This document shows positions 49,101-61,100 of a DNA stretch of 64,000 bases, in pieces. Numbering within the stretch: the first letter of the stretch is position 1; every line of letters starts with the position of its first letter. The notes under the pieces are model-generated. The model had not been told where the DNA came from, searched no databases, and saw only the letters and a program-made list of their open reading frames with translations. This stretch comes from Patiria miniata (Eukaryota > Echinodermata > Asteroidea > Valvatida > Asterinidae), in the NCBI RefSeq assembly GCF_015706575.1, contig NW_024037074.1, positions 15,117,334 to 15,181,333 of the forward strand, given 5' to 3'. A program made the position numbers and the translations under genes.

Positions 49101-52100
49101 ATTGCTATTGTTGCTAGCAGTACAATAGTTTTTTTCATTTTTGAATGAGACAACGGCCGAAAAGTATTGACCAACATTTAGTTATTGAATTATTTCCCTA
49201 CAAATGTCGCATTAGGCCAAAAAAAAAATAAGTCGGTCTCTGGTCAGCGCGCGCGTCGATTTTAAGCATGCGCGTCGATCTTTTTTTTTTCCAAAATGTT
49301 CCGCGGTAGCTCCAACAGCGCCCTCTATTTCCGCACCTCCTCAATTTTTTTTACCAAAGAGCACCAAGGAATGGGAAATTGCACCAAGGCAAATGATCGA
49401 AAGCACCAAGGCAAATTATGGAGGACACCAATGTACATGAGGACACCAAAAAAGCAAAATAGTACCCACCTTGTCTGTACAATCGAAGCTTGAAGAAAAA
49501 AAAAAAAAGCAAAAAAAAAAAAAAGCCGCGTGGCCGCGTCAATTCCGGAACTTTGGTCTGACCAGAGACCGAATATTTTTTTTTTTTGGCCTTACTAGTG
49601 GTCCAACAATAATTCCATTCTTGTACGGTGGTCTGTTTCCTACCCCACAATCAGTATCGATAATGTATGGACCAGGAGCCAGTCTGCTCACAAAGTGGAT
49701 ATGTTTGTGACCAAAATTTAAAACTATTTCCACAGGGTTGCAGGGAGAAAAACGAGAGAAAAAAAAAACCAAATTTGTTAAACAGCTCAGGGAATGCAAT
49801 TTTAATTTCAGTTTACCTCCAAACCTGCAAAAACATTTTAGCAATTGAAAATAATCATTGGAGAAAAAGCCAGTACAGACTACAGAGTGTTCATGACTCA
49901 ACTGTACACATGCATCAGCATTGATTGTAATATTTAACAGCACAAACTACCGAAATGCTGGTGCCTTAGCAGACATGCCATATGGCCTTTTATGTCCATT
50001 ATGGCCATAAACTATAAAAAATTGTGATTTTTTATTCTCAAGAAAATAATAGAATTTGTCTGAAGCTCCCAGTAGTTGAATGCAAGAATGTGCAGAATAA
50101 TCGCATAATTGTACAAGCATGTAAGTCATCAAAATGCAGGGGAATGGTTCATTACCTTTAATGTTCTTTTTAGTATTAAATTAATCATGGAGCATGGCAT
50201 ATGCTCAGCACACCCACATGCACTTTACATTGTGAATAATGAAATAGATCCTGTTGTTTGCTTTGTGCTTGCCAGTTATTAATTCAGAAATGATCATGAA
50301 GACAGAATCTCTTGTCTGAAGTACTACTGCACATTTCTAACCCATTTGGTTAATATTTCTTCAAACTTATTATACATTTTCTCTGTCAGTAAAACACTTA
50401 GACAGTAAACTTCATCAAAAATGACAAGTTAATGACTTGGTCAACAAATTATTTTAAAAGCTTGAAAATTATGAATGTAGAATTTGTTTTAAAAATATTA
50501 GTTGTTGAAAGTTTTGTCGCCTTTTTTGAAGAAGGAATGTGTAGCCAATTTAATGGGGTTACTATACACACATACAAATTATAACATATGCTACGCACAA
50601 ACATATTTTCTTGAGCAATAGCAGGTTATCCACCACGACGTGGAGTGTCGTGGTCTCATGGTCTGGAGCATTGAATCTGTGGTCTGCAGGTTATTCTTCA
50701 GGTTGTGGGTTCCAGTCCAGCCTGGGGTTTGTGGTGCGTGTGCCCTTGGGCAAGGCACTTTGTCACTCATTGCTTCTCCCCACCCAGGAGTAAATGGGTA
50801 CCTGTGAGGGAAGAGATGGTTATTGTGTTGATTTTACAAAATGTAGCTGCTTAGCGCCGAAGTGGCAGCATTGAGCTGTATACTCCCCAGGTAGCTGAGA
50901 TGGTATATGGAATGTTTCATTGGCCCAAATGAACAGGGTTATAATGATGTAGCGCCTTGAACACTAATATAAGTCCTTTGATGTACATGTATATTACTAT
51001 TGACTGGCACTGACTGATTTGTTTCTATTGCTCGTAAATCTGCTGAGCAAGATTTTTTTCATAGAAGCTCTGTGATCACAGGTATGACATCTTTTGCGTT
51101 TGCTTGTGTGTGCTTACAGTGGGTTCACTGCATTGGCTGCCTATGGTCTTACCAAAGAGCTATGGAGTCCAGGGGCTGGTCTACTAGCTGCTTGCTTCAT
51201 TGCCATTGGTAAGTCAGTCAAGTCTGTGCCGAGCCAATATGGCCCATCAGGCCGGCGTTATCTCACGGTCCCTGCACAAAATGGGATTAAAGTGCATCAT
51301 AGCTTACTCGCCAGCTAATGCTGATACTCACGTACACTTCTTGTTCCTTTCATTCTTTCTTTCTTTCTTTGGTGTATCTTAATATTTCTGTCTTGAATTA
51401 AGCAGATGCCCCGTTCTAGGTTGCCTCAAACTGTTCTGGTAGACATTTGTGTTGTAGGATTTCTTACGCAATTGCTTTTACGAAGTTAATAAATGGTCAA
51501 TCCCCCGCATGGCCCTTCAATAGGTCGATTTCCTCTCTGAAACCCTAGACATGATTACCAATTGATGAGAGTACACATGAACCTAATATACATGTTCTCC
51601 CCAAATTTGCTGTTCTTTGTTTCTAACTTATACATGTACCGGTACCCATCTCTTGGGTACGTCGTGCTTCAAGACAGGTGTTTTAGCTTTTATTTAAATA
51701 GTCTGGATTCTGCTTGCTAGCGTTTGATGGCAGCCAGACAACATGAGGCAAAAGGAAGTTGAGCTGGCCGGTCGATTTTGCCCCTGTGAAACCCTAGAAG
51801 TGATTATCAATTGATGTCACTACACATTAACCCTAATAGACATGTTCTCCTTGTCAGTGGCGTGGTGAGTCTGAGGATCAGACATTCACATGTGCAGAGC
51901 CACTGTCAAACGCCTGATATATTCTAACGTGCAAATTTTATTTGACCCCGGGAGCCAGCTAATCGGAGTAAAAGCTGTGACGTCATTTTGATCAGAAATG
52001 TGGACTAAGCTGTTGTTTGGTCAATTTGGATGCCATGTTTTTGTAATACAACAACGGGTTACCGAAGACCCGGTATAGAAGGCGCCCGCTGAATGGTCAG

Positions 52101-55100
52101 AATCTTAAGGTCAAGACACAGTCTTGTTTTGCATAATTAATTGCCAAGTCTGCTCCCATATCATAGACCCTTGATGTGCAAGGGGATATTCCATAGACGA
52201 CGGCGCGGTAGGATCAGTAGCGTATAGCATTTCCCAATAATGGATCACGATGTTAAAAACAACATGCATGGACTTTCACAGGCTGGCAGTCAGTCTAATT
52301 TCACTCCATCAATTTCATACTTCACCATCTGTGCCTCGGTGCTGGAGTTTCGTATATCATGAAGTTACAGTGTGTGCACACACCAGAGATAGTAATACCA
52401 GAGTCTTATATAGCGCAAGTATCTACCAACAATTAGGCACTCAAGGCGCTGGTAATAACATTTATGTCTATTATTAAAGACAGGTAAATGAAGCTATTGA
52501 GACATATGAGACCGATTATGTACGGTAGCACCTACATATGAAAGTGTTGCAGATACATATGGGTCGTTCTATCAATTCAGGGTCCACATATTTTCCTATC
52601 CCTGTTACATCTGACATCTATGATTTTATAATTCTGATGCACTCCTTAATACAGTCGTCATCAAAGAGTGATTATGAATAGCAAACTACCTACCCAATAA
52701 ATAAAAATAATGTATACTTTGAAGTCATGCTTCATGATACTTGAATGGCAAACTACAAAAAAATCGAAATGTACCTTTTTGCCTTGAATGCATCTGTGTA
52801 CATACATGTATACACAGTAATCCACTCAAGATATAGAGTCAGACATCCACCAGCACATTTTTGTCCAGATGACCTCAGTGCAGGGTCATGTAATTAATGT
52901 ACATGGGAATTATGTATCGAACCATCACAGAGCGTTAAATTAGCATCCAATAAAATTTTCAAAAAAGCTGAGGTCACTACCTGTCTGTGAGTATACATAT
53001 ATATATGAAACCAGGTCTGCAGTCTAATGTATTAAACATGGTCCATCTTCATTTGGAAGCCTTTAACTCCCGTACCGCCCAAACCGCCCTGCCAGTTTCT
53101 CCTCATGCCGCCCCAAACTGCACTATAGTACACTAGCACTCTATAGTTTATTGATTCTCCGAGGAGTAAACAATTGGACCACATTTTTATTAATGGATAT
53201 TGCCCATTACAAAGCTGAAAGGCACTCAAGATAAAGAGCTACTAATGGAGAGAGAAATAAAAGAAATACGATGCAAAGAAGAAATTCACTGTTTCAGAAG
53301 GAAAAAAAATTATCTTGAAGAGAGAGGTTTTAAAGATATATGTACATTAATTTGCATTTCATTTGGTACATTTTAGACTCGAGATTTTCCATTCAAAATA
53401 ATGTCCATTTTTCATAAGAGGAATTTTTACGTCGGGCTGATTTAAATTTAACACTCAGTATACAGTGTTTATGAAAATATGTCAGAGCCAGGCAAAACCC
53501 AATATTGAATGTTCACTTTCCATTTTAGATTAATTTAAAAAAGCAAAACAGAGAAAACTCATTTAAATCTTGCGTAGTCAATTTCCTACTGTACACATGT
53601 ACTCAGTTAATGTGCAATTATCGGTGGGCATTGTTCAACATGTGTATATTTTTGTTGCAGTAACAGTGGCCGAGCAGATTATTTTTTAAATGAGAAAATT
53701 TCTACATCAGACACACTTAAATCCCACACAGTCATTTTTCCTACAGTCCAATTATCCGTAACATATTTTAACACACGTGTATTTTTGTCTTCCCTTTCAG
53801 TGCCAGGTTACATCTCCCGCTCAGTGGCTGGTTCCTATGACAACGAAGGCATCGCTATATTTGCTCTTCTCTTCACCTATTATTTGTGGGTAAGGACTCA
53901 ATCAAGCCGCAGCAGCTAATCACACCCACAGAACACACGACACCGAATCCAAAGCATACCGTTGAGACATGTTGTTGATTGTTTGCACTGTTCGCATTCT
54001 GCCATCACATCCTCTCACTTTCTATTGCCTTGTAACACACAATTACATGTCTGTTACATTCTTCCAGAGCAGTTTCGGTTTTAACTATTTCTCCTTATTC
54101 ATTAAAGGAAATGTTTTCTTTGCATAAGACCAAGTTTTATTGTTCGGAGGAATGCTACATAAATGTTTGTTAATATGAGCATATATCTTGACAATTGTTA
54201 AGTAAAACCAATGAAGTGATTACTTATTGCTGAATATTTATAATATGAAAAGAAAACACCAATTAAAAATGCACTCTGAACACTAAATGCAGGTCCATGA
54301 TGCGAATTTAAATTATAATTTCTTTTAGACATCACATTTGCTAAGAAATTCTAATCACACCTTCTCCTGATTTCAGCTGCCTTTTGTATCTCCTCAGTAA
54401 TTGGCAATTCTTTGGTAGTAAGGCAGTGCTGAACATACTGACTGTTTGATTATTCGATCAACCGAATATTCAAAGAAAAAGTTTTGATTCAAATATTCGA
54501 AACATGTGAGAGTTCGTGAGGAGACGATGAATAGTGTCCATGATGGTTTATCAATCGTATGAGTTGCGTGGTTTTGTCAATTTTTGTTGAAATATTTTGC
54601 GCATGATTTGATAGGTTCCAAGCGACTACCAGCTCCAATTTCTCTGTTAAAATTCTCGGTCAAATATCAGCCATTCTGCCACATGTACATGTACCTCTTG
54701 CTCAGCAGTTACTTCCTTTTAGATCTTTGTCAATTTTAGGCAACTGCAGGAACACACAAATCCGGATTGGCAGCCAGTCAAGGCTGAGACATGTTAAACT
54801 TGATTAGCGCTTTTGAATATTGGAATATTCAATCAAATCCAATTTTAAATAATCGAATATAAATTGTTCAAAAATACACAGCCCTGTTTGGTGGTTGTTG
54901 CAGAAGCAGCGCATCATAATGAACAATACAGCCCACATTTTAAAACTGTGACCAAAATATAAAGAGTTTGAGGACAAAGAGGTGATGCTTTCTCTCAGGA
55001 ACTGAAACCTTGTGACAGTATTGTCGTCTCCCACGGAGTCCATTTATAGCAACTTATTTTGTCCATCTCGTCATCTCCTTTGTCGTATTTTGCCTCTGAG

Positions 55101-58100
55101 TGCTGAATTACATGTATGTATGCATGTCTGATATCTCTTGAGCCAGTGTACTATAAAAACTGTACAGCCAGTGACACTTCCACATTGTGAACCTTTTAAA
55201 AACAAAATAGTAGCGAAAGCTGTACGTACATGTACATACATGCATGTTTCGTTGAAGTTAGACTCTGCATGACTAAAAAGCAATTTTGGGGCATATTCTC
55301 AAGTGGACAGTAAACTTTATGAACTGGAACAAGCAAATTGCTTTCAAACGGCCAAGTGTTTGTGATACTTTTCGCCTAACCAATTACAGTAAAAACATGT
55401 ACACCTTATGTTAAGGGTATTAGTCAGTTGGGCACCATAAAGGATATTTTTATTTGTACACATTTGTATGGGTAAACCTTTGGTCATTCCGTTACCGTCA
55501 TTCTGTTACCGAATTCATTCACTTCAATGTCTGCACTTTAATTACTGTAACAACAAACTTTCCATTAAAAATCGTAATGTGTTCTAATTGGGTGGTAAGT
55601 TATTTGGTAAGAAATTCAATTTGATGCATTCAATGATTTTGTCCTCTGTGAATGTTTCTTTACAATAAAAATATTTTGACAGCTTTGATTGCAAAAGTGG
55701 AATGCATTACATGTACATCTGACCATCAGACTGTCCAGATATAACTTTATCAAATAAAGCACAACAAAGACATTATCAGTATGATTTCAAGTCACTCACT
55801 AATTCAGACTGACATATTGCATCATGTTCCTTCCAGACCCAAACTTTTATCACTTTATTTTACCCTTCTCTGTTGTATTATTTATATTTATATTAGAAGT
55901 TTGTGATAAGTTATTTTAAATTTGTGCTAAGATTTAGCTTTATAACTAAGAGTGTCATTAATTTATGAGTGTACTTGTCATTTTCATCAAAGTATACAAC
56001 GGCACAAATATCTGCCTTGAAAATGTTAAAATGTGACGGTACATTTTAAAAAACAATTTTGTTGTGTATTTTTTCCTTTGTCAGTTGAAAGCGGTCAAGA
56101 CTGGTTCAGTATCATGGGCAGCTGCTACAGCATTATCCTACTTCTATATGGTAAGCACCCTACAGTGAAGTCTTGTATCACTTTGTGTTGATATCAACTT
56201 GCAGCCCGAGTCATTTGACCGACATCTGATATCCAATTTGATTTAGCCAGCACCAACCCCCCAACTCGCTCCGCTGATCTCTGTGATTGAGTGCTGAAGA
56301 ACTCTGTATTGGGTAGCAGAGGATTGTTGGTCCGAGTCCTGCCTCTGCAATCTTCAGTATTTATTTGTACTTTGCCACAGGCTCTTGGAAAGCATTATTC
56401 ATTGCTTACAACTGGTATGAAATGGATTGTCTGTTAGAAGAGAAAGTGTTGAGAAAGAGAAGGTTCACATCGTGAGGGCAGTGAAAAGAGGAAGTAAATG
56501 TCTTTTTTGGGGGGATCTCTTTTTATGAGTTTTGTGTGGTTTTAGGATGAATTGTGAAATGCTTTGAGGCTTTTGGTATAGAGCACTATATAAGCACCAC
56601 ATTATAATTAATATCATTAACTCATTATTTCAGACGGTATGCTCTGAGTGTCGTCAGAAGACTGTCACACGGTGTGACCACAACCTTCTACTGACTGTGT
56701 ATTGATGATATACTGCGTATCACACGTTTGGTCTTGCTCTTTACTCTGCAGGTATCTGCCTGGGGTGGCTATGTCTTCATCATCAATCTCATACCCCTTC
56801 ATGTGTGTGTGTTACTCATGATGGGCAGGTTTTCATACCGCATCTATGTAGGCAAGTATCTGTCTATTCCTCCTGCATGCCGCTGGTTGACTCACTGTAA
56901 TTCCAGTTTTGATCACCTCAGACGAGCAGTTCTATGAGTTTTTACCAATTCATAATATTTTCAATATTTTGTTAACATACTAAAAGTTTCCTGAAAAAAG
57001 GTCTTCAAGAGTAATACCTTTGTCTCATATTTTTATTAGGTTTAGACCTTTGCCTGCATCATATCATTCTGTCGTTGTTCAGGGTTAAAAGTTTACGGAG
57101 CTACTAAGTAGAAAATATTACTTAGCAAATTTATGTGTTAAGCAAAACTTGGCTGAGCACCAGTTACAAACAGTGTACACATTACATGATATTTTGCTGG
57201 TAGCCTGTTTCTGCTCAGCAAATATTTTCTATGATTAGCAATTATTGTGGTTAGCCTCTCCTTGATATTGGCCCCCTGTTCTGTCCATTTGTCCGTTTCT
57301 CTAGACATTTTTATAGTGTCTTAAAGTTTCTTTTCCCTTTTTCTTTCTGCAGCTTTTAGTGTGTTCTACATCCTGGGTACTGTGTTTTCAATGCAGGTGC
57401 CTTTCGTTGGCTTTCAGCCCGTTAGAACTAGCGAGCACATGGCAGCAGCAGGTAGGTGTTCATTACTAATTCAGTGTACTCAGTCTACTGTAATATGTAT
57501 TATTCCTTTAATACATCCATACATGTATACTCAACTTTACTAAGTAGCATCAGAAAGGGAATTGAATCACTACATTGGTAACCTCAGAATTCCTACGGTC
57601 CGCAGAGGCTTGAAGTTTGGCCCGCAGGTTTTTTTGAGGATAACGCTTCATTCTGGAAGAAATAGACCAGCCACAGTTATTCGACATGAGGCTTAATGTT
57701 TGAGCTTGAAGATTGTACCATTAGATTGCTGGTGCATGGAGGATTTGAGAAGATTCGTGAATTTATCTTCCAAAATGCATTAGGAAATTTAGAATGAAGG
57801 TTGCAGACTATTTCCCTTGGAAAAATTATATGATTTTGTGGGTTTGAAAACCTCATCCCATTGACTTAATTGTTCATGCTTTCATAAGCTTGTGCAGATA
57901 ATCTGACTGTCTGTTTGTTTATCCTCATTCTGTTATTGTCATGTTAGGTACCTTTGCGCTTCTTCAAGCCTACGCATTCCTGAAATACGTCCAGGACTTT
58001 CTCTCCAAGAAGGAGTTCCGGGCGTTGTTTTTCTTTGGCGTCATGGGAACGGCCGGTGTTGTGTTCTTGTCGGTCGTTCTACTCACGTATGCAGGTAAAG

Positions 58101-61100
58101 TCTGACAACATTTCTTTGGGAAGCAGTTTTTGTCGTAACACCGCATAATGTCACTCACTGATATTGGTGTTATGGAAATGACATGTATTGTTTGCCTTAT
58201 TTTTTTACTGGTTGTTTGTTGTTACAGGTTTTATAGCACCTTGGAGTGGGCGTTTCTATTCACTATACGATACTGGGTAAGAGTGCTACTGATATCGATT
58301 TTTAATATCAATATTAACCATTATTTCTTTCAGAAATATAACTTTGCAAGATCATACAGCAAAAGCAGCATTACATAACTGTCACCACACATAATAGATG
58401 GGCATCATACACGAATGTTTTACCTGGTTTATGAGTTTGATGTTTTATAAGAAAAAGAATTGATGTGACTTTTTAGAGGCAAATCCTTAAATGTAGCTGT
58501 TTGTGATTTTTGTCATTTTCTTTACTGTAAAGAAGATAAAAAAAAAACCCAGCCAGTCAGCATTTCATGAAGTGAGCCCTTAGAATATTTTGATGATTTT
58601 ATTTTCTCAAACCATCTGTTTGTTTCCGTGCCCTCAAGCTATGCCAAGATCCATATTCCCATCATAGCGTCCGTCTCAGAGCATCAACCCACCACCTGGG
58701 TCTCCTTCTTCTTTGATCTTCACATCTTAGTCTGTACCTTCCCAGCAGGCCTCTGGTTTGTCATCAAAGACATCAACGATGAGAGGGTCTTCAGTAAGTC
58801 ATCAGACAGTCATTATACGTCTTGGAGTACTGGCTGGATTTCAAGCTTGAAATGAAGAAAGCTCATAGTATATTATGAAAATTAAATGACTTTTAACAAC
58901 ATGTTCATACTGGTCTTCCTTGCAATTTTAAAGTATATTGATGACCTGACGGGATCGGAACATGAAACGGCCTCAAAATATTTCACTCACATATAGAGCT
59001 AGACATCAGCCAATGCGTTGTTCTTTAGATTCTAATGTATGGTCAAACAAATTGAAATATTGACACCTACAAATAGGCCATGCTTAGATTTTAACCATTC
59101 CAGGAGTGAATATCTTTCACGTTACAGCCCCACATCTGTAGAATAGTCTCCCCTTTAATTCATTGTAGATCATCTCTCAGCTCAGTAGTTTTCAAAATGC
59201 CCTACTGCCCTCTAGCCTTCATCAATGTCGTCGTTGGTTTATTATTATCTGCAGTTGTCCTATACGCTCTAAGCGCTGTGTACTTTGCCGGTGTCATGGT
59301 CCGTTTGATGTTGACTCTGACTCCCGTAGTCTGCATCCTAGCCTCCATTGCCATCTCCAAGACACTGACGGAGTATCTAGACAACGACACAGGGTCCGGA
59401 GGCAAGAAGAAGGTTGAGGAGGAGGGGGAGGAGACTGAGGAGGATGAGGAGGAGGTGGATCGTAAGAACAGGAAGCTCTATGATAAGGTCAGAGGTCACA
59501 TACGTGCTAAAAACAATTGGCTCCAAAGTACATTTGTAAATGAGTCAAGCAGTCAAATCACAAGTCAGTCACAAGTCAATCACAAGTTAATCACAAGTCA
59601 ATCACAAGCATAACATCATGTCTCTTGAGACTAGATGAAAGGGGGTTGAAATGTGACAACTTGGGATAACTTGTGACAATTTTATCACAACACTGCTTGG
59701 TTCTTCAAAATTCACCTCAGCCCATAACTCCTTCCAAAGCTAGTTTTAAAAACTGGAAAATTTGCAATTAATTTCACATAGGAAAAAGCAATGGTAAACA
59801 CTTAGCCTTGCTTTCAGAAAGGTTAAAAGGGTGTTGATTTCCCTCAGCAGACTGGTTCCGTGTTGGAAAATAATTTAGTATTCCCTCCGTTATTCCTTTA
59901 ACTGGTTAAAAACTGGAAAATTTGGAATTAATTTCACACAGAAAAAAGAGTGTGGTTAAATGTTACCCATGCTGCATTCAAAAAGGGTACAAGGGTCAAT
60001 GTTTTTGTTTTTCTTGACTGACAGTTTCCAGGATAAAATCAATTAAATATTTCCCCATTTTTGTTTTACTTTTCAGGCTGGCAAGATCCGTAAACCCAAA
60101 CTGGATCAGGACAAAGATAGTGACGGCATGGGAACCAACCTGAAAGGTTTTGTTGTCATGGCGTTGTTGATGATGCTGATGATGTTTGCCGTCCACTGTA
60201 CCTGGGTGACTAGCAACGCTTACTCTAGCCCTAGTATAGTGCTAGCGACCTACAACAATGATGGGTGAGTTTAAACGTTTACAGGGTTTGAGAAAAACAC
60301 AGTGTGTGTTTTTTTAATGTTTCTTTGGCATCTAGCCCATGGTTTTATTGAATATAAATGGCTGCTCTCTTTTTCACTGGGCACGAAGGGCCAATCTACC
60401 TTTGTTTGACTCATTGACTGAATATTCCATAACTTGCAACAGAAATGTCATTCTTCTTAACTATTTAATTCCATTTTTTTTAAAACTGGGTAGCCCATTC
60501 GGTGGAATCCAGTGGTCTGCCGTTAGACCCAGTAATTTGAATAAAGAGAAGACAGTGTGAAGAAACTACAGTTTAACAAGTGGGAGGAAAATCTTAGAAG
60601 AATATTCTGAGGAAAACCAAGGAATAAAGTAGGCACAGAAAAACCCAATCCACATATGGACCCAGGTAGGAATTGAACCCGGGTCACAGAGGTGGAAGGC
60701 GAGGAAAGTACTGCTACGCCAACCTGACTCCCCTCAAATTAACATAAAATAGATAGAATTAAAACAAATTAAATCCCGGTTAAAGAAAAGGGGTTAAAAT
60801 AAGTAAACTAGTCTTGTTTCCCAAATGTAATTAAATACCTTATGCATACAGCTCCGTTTGAGTGTGGTGTAAGCAAACAAGTGATCACTAAAGTAGTTCA
60901 ACAATCCTCTTCTGTAATTCTTGGCAGGACCCGCAACATCTTAGACGACTTCCGAGAAGCGTACTACTGGCTGAGCCAGAACACAGGAGAGAAAGACCGT
61001 GTGATGTCCTGGTGGGACTATGGCTACCAGATAGCAGGCATGGCTAACAGAACCACACTGGTGGATAACAATACATGGAATAATAGCCATATAGCATTGG

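Larger units (their letters stand above)
48668..51119 (+). other. STT3B: STT3B intron 3 (2452 bp)
   Basis: Donor GTAATG, acceptor GCTTACAG. It houses a Harbinger-like MITE (49215-49591) and a Deu-type SINE (about 50650-50980). Confidence 0.9.
59488..60076 (+). other. STT3B: STT3B intron 12 (589 bp) with two tandem repeats
   Basis: Donor GTCAGA, acceptor TTTTCAG. It contains an 11-bp minisatellite (59556-59610) and a direct repeat with ~150-bp period (59757-59833, 59907-59990). Confidence 0.9.

Noticed and set aside
50638..50793. Possible functional tRNA gene
   Set aside because: A and B boxes are present but the flanking sequence does not form a cloverleaf acceptor stem and continues into a Deu-type SINE body.
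59197..59254. In-frame extension upstream of STT3B exon 12 starting with an ATG
   Set aside because: Alignment with STT3B (ERVF then [10 protein letters not shown]) and the CTGCAG acceptor at 59254 place the exon start at 59255; the upstream part is intron 11.
59488..59613. In-frame extension of exon 12 into repeated SQ/TSQ codons
   Set aside because: It is the 11-bp minisatellite read through past the AAG|GTCAGA donor; exon 13 continues the STT3B protein exactly from 59487.
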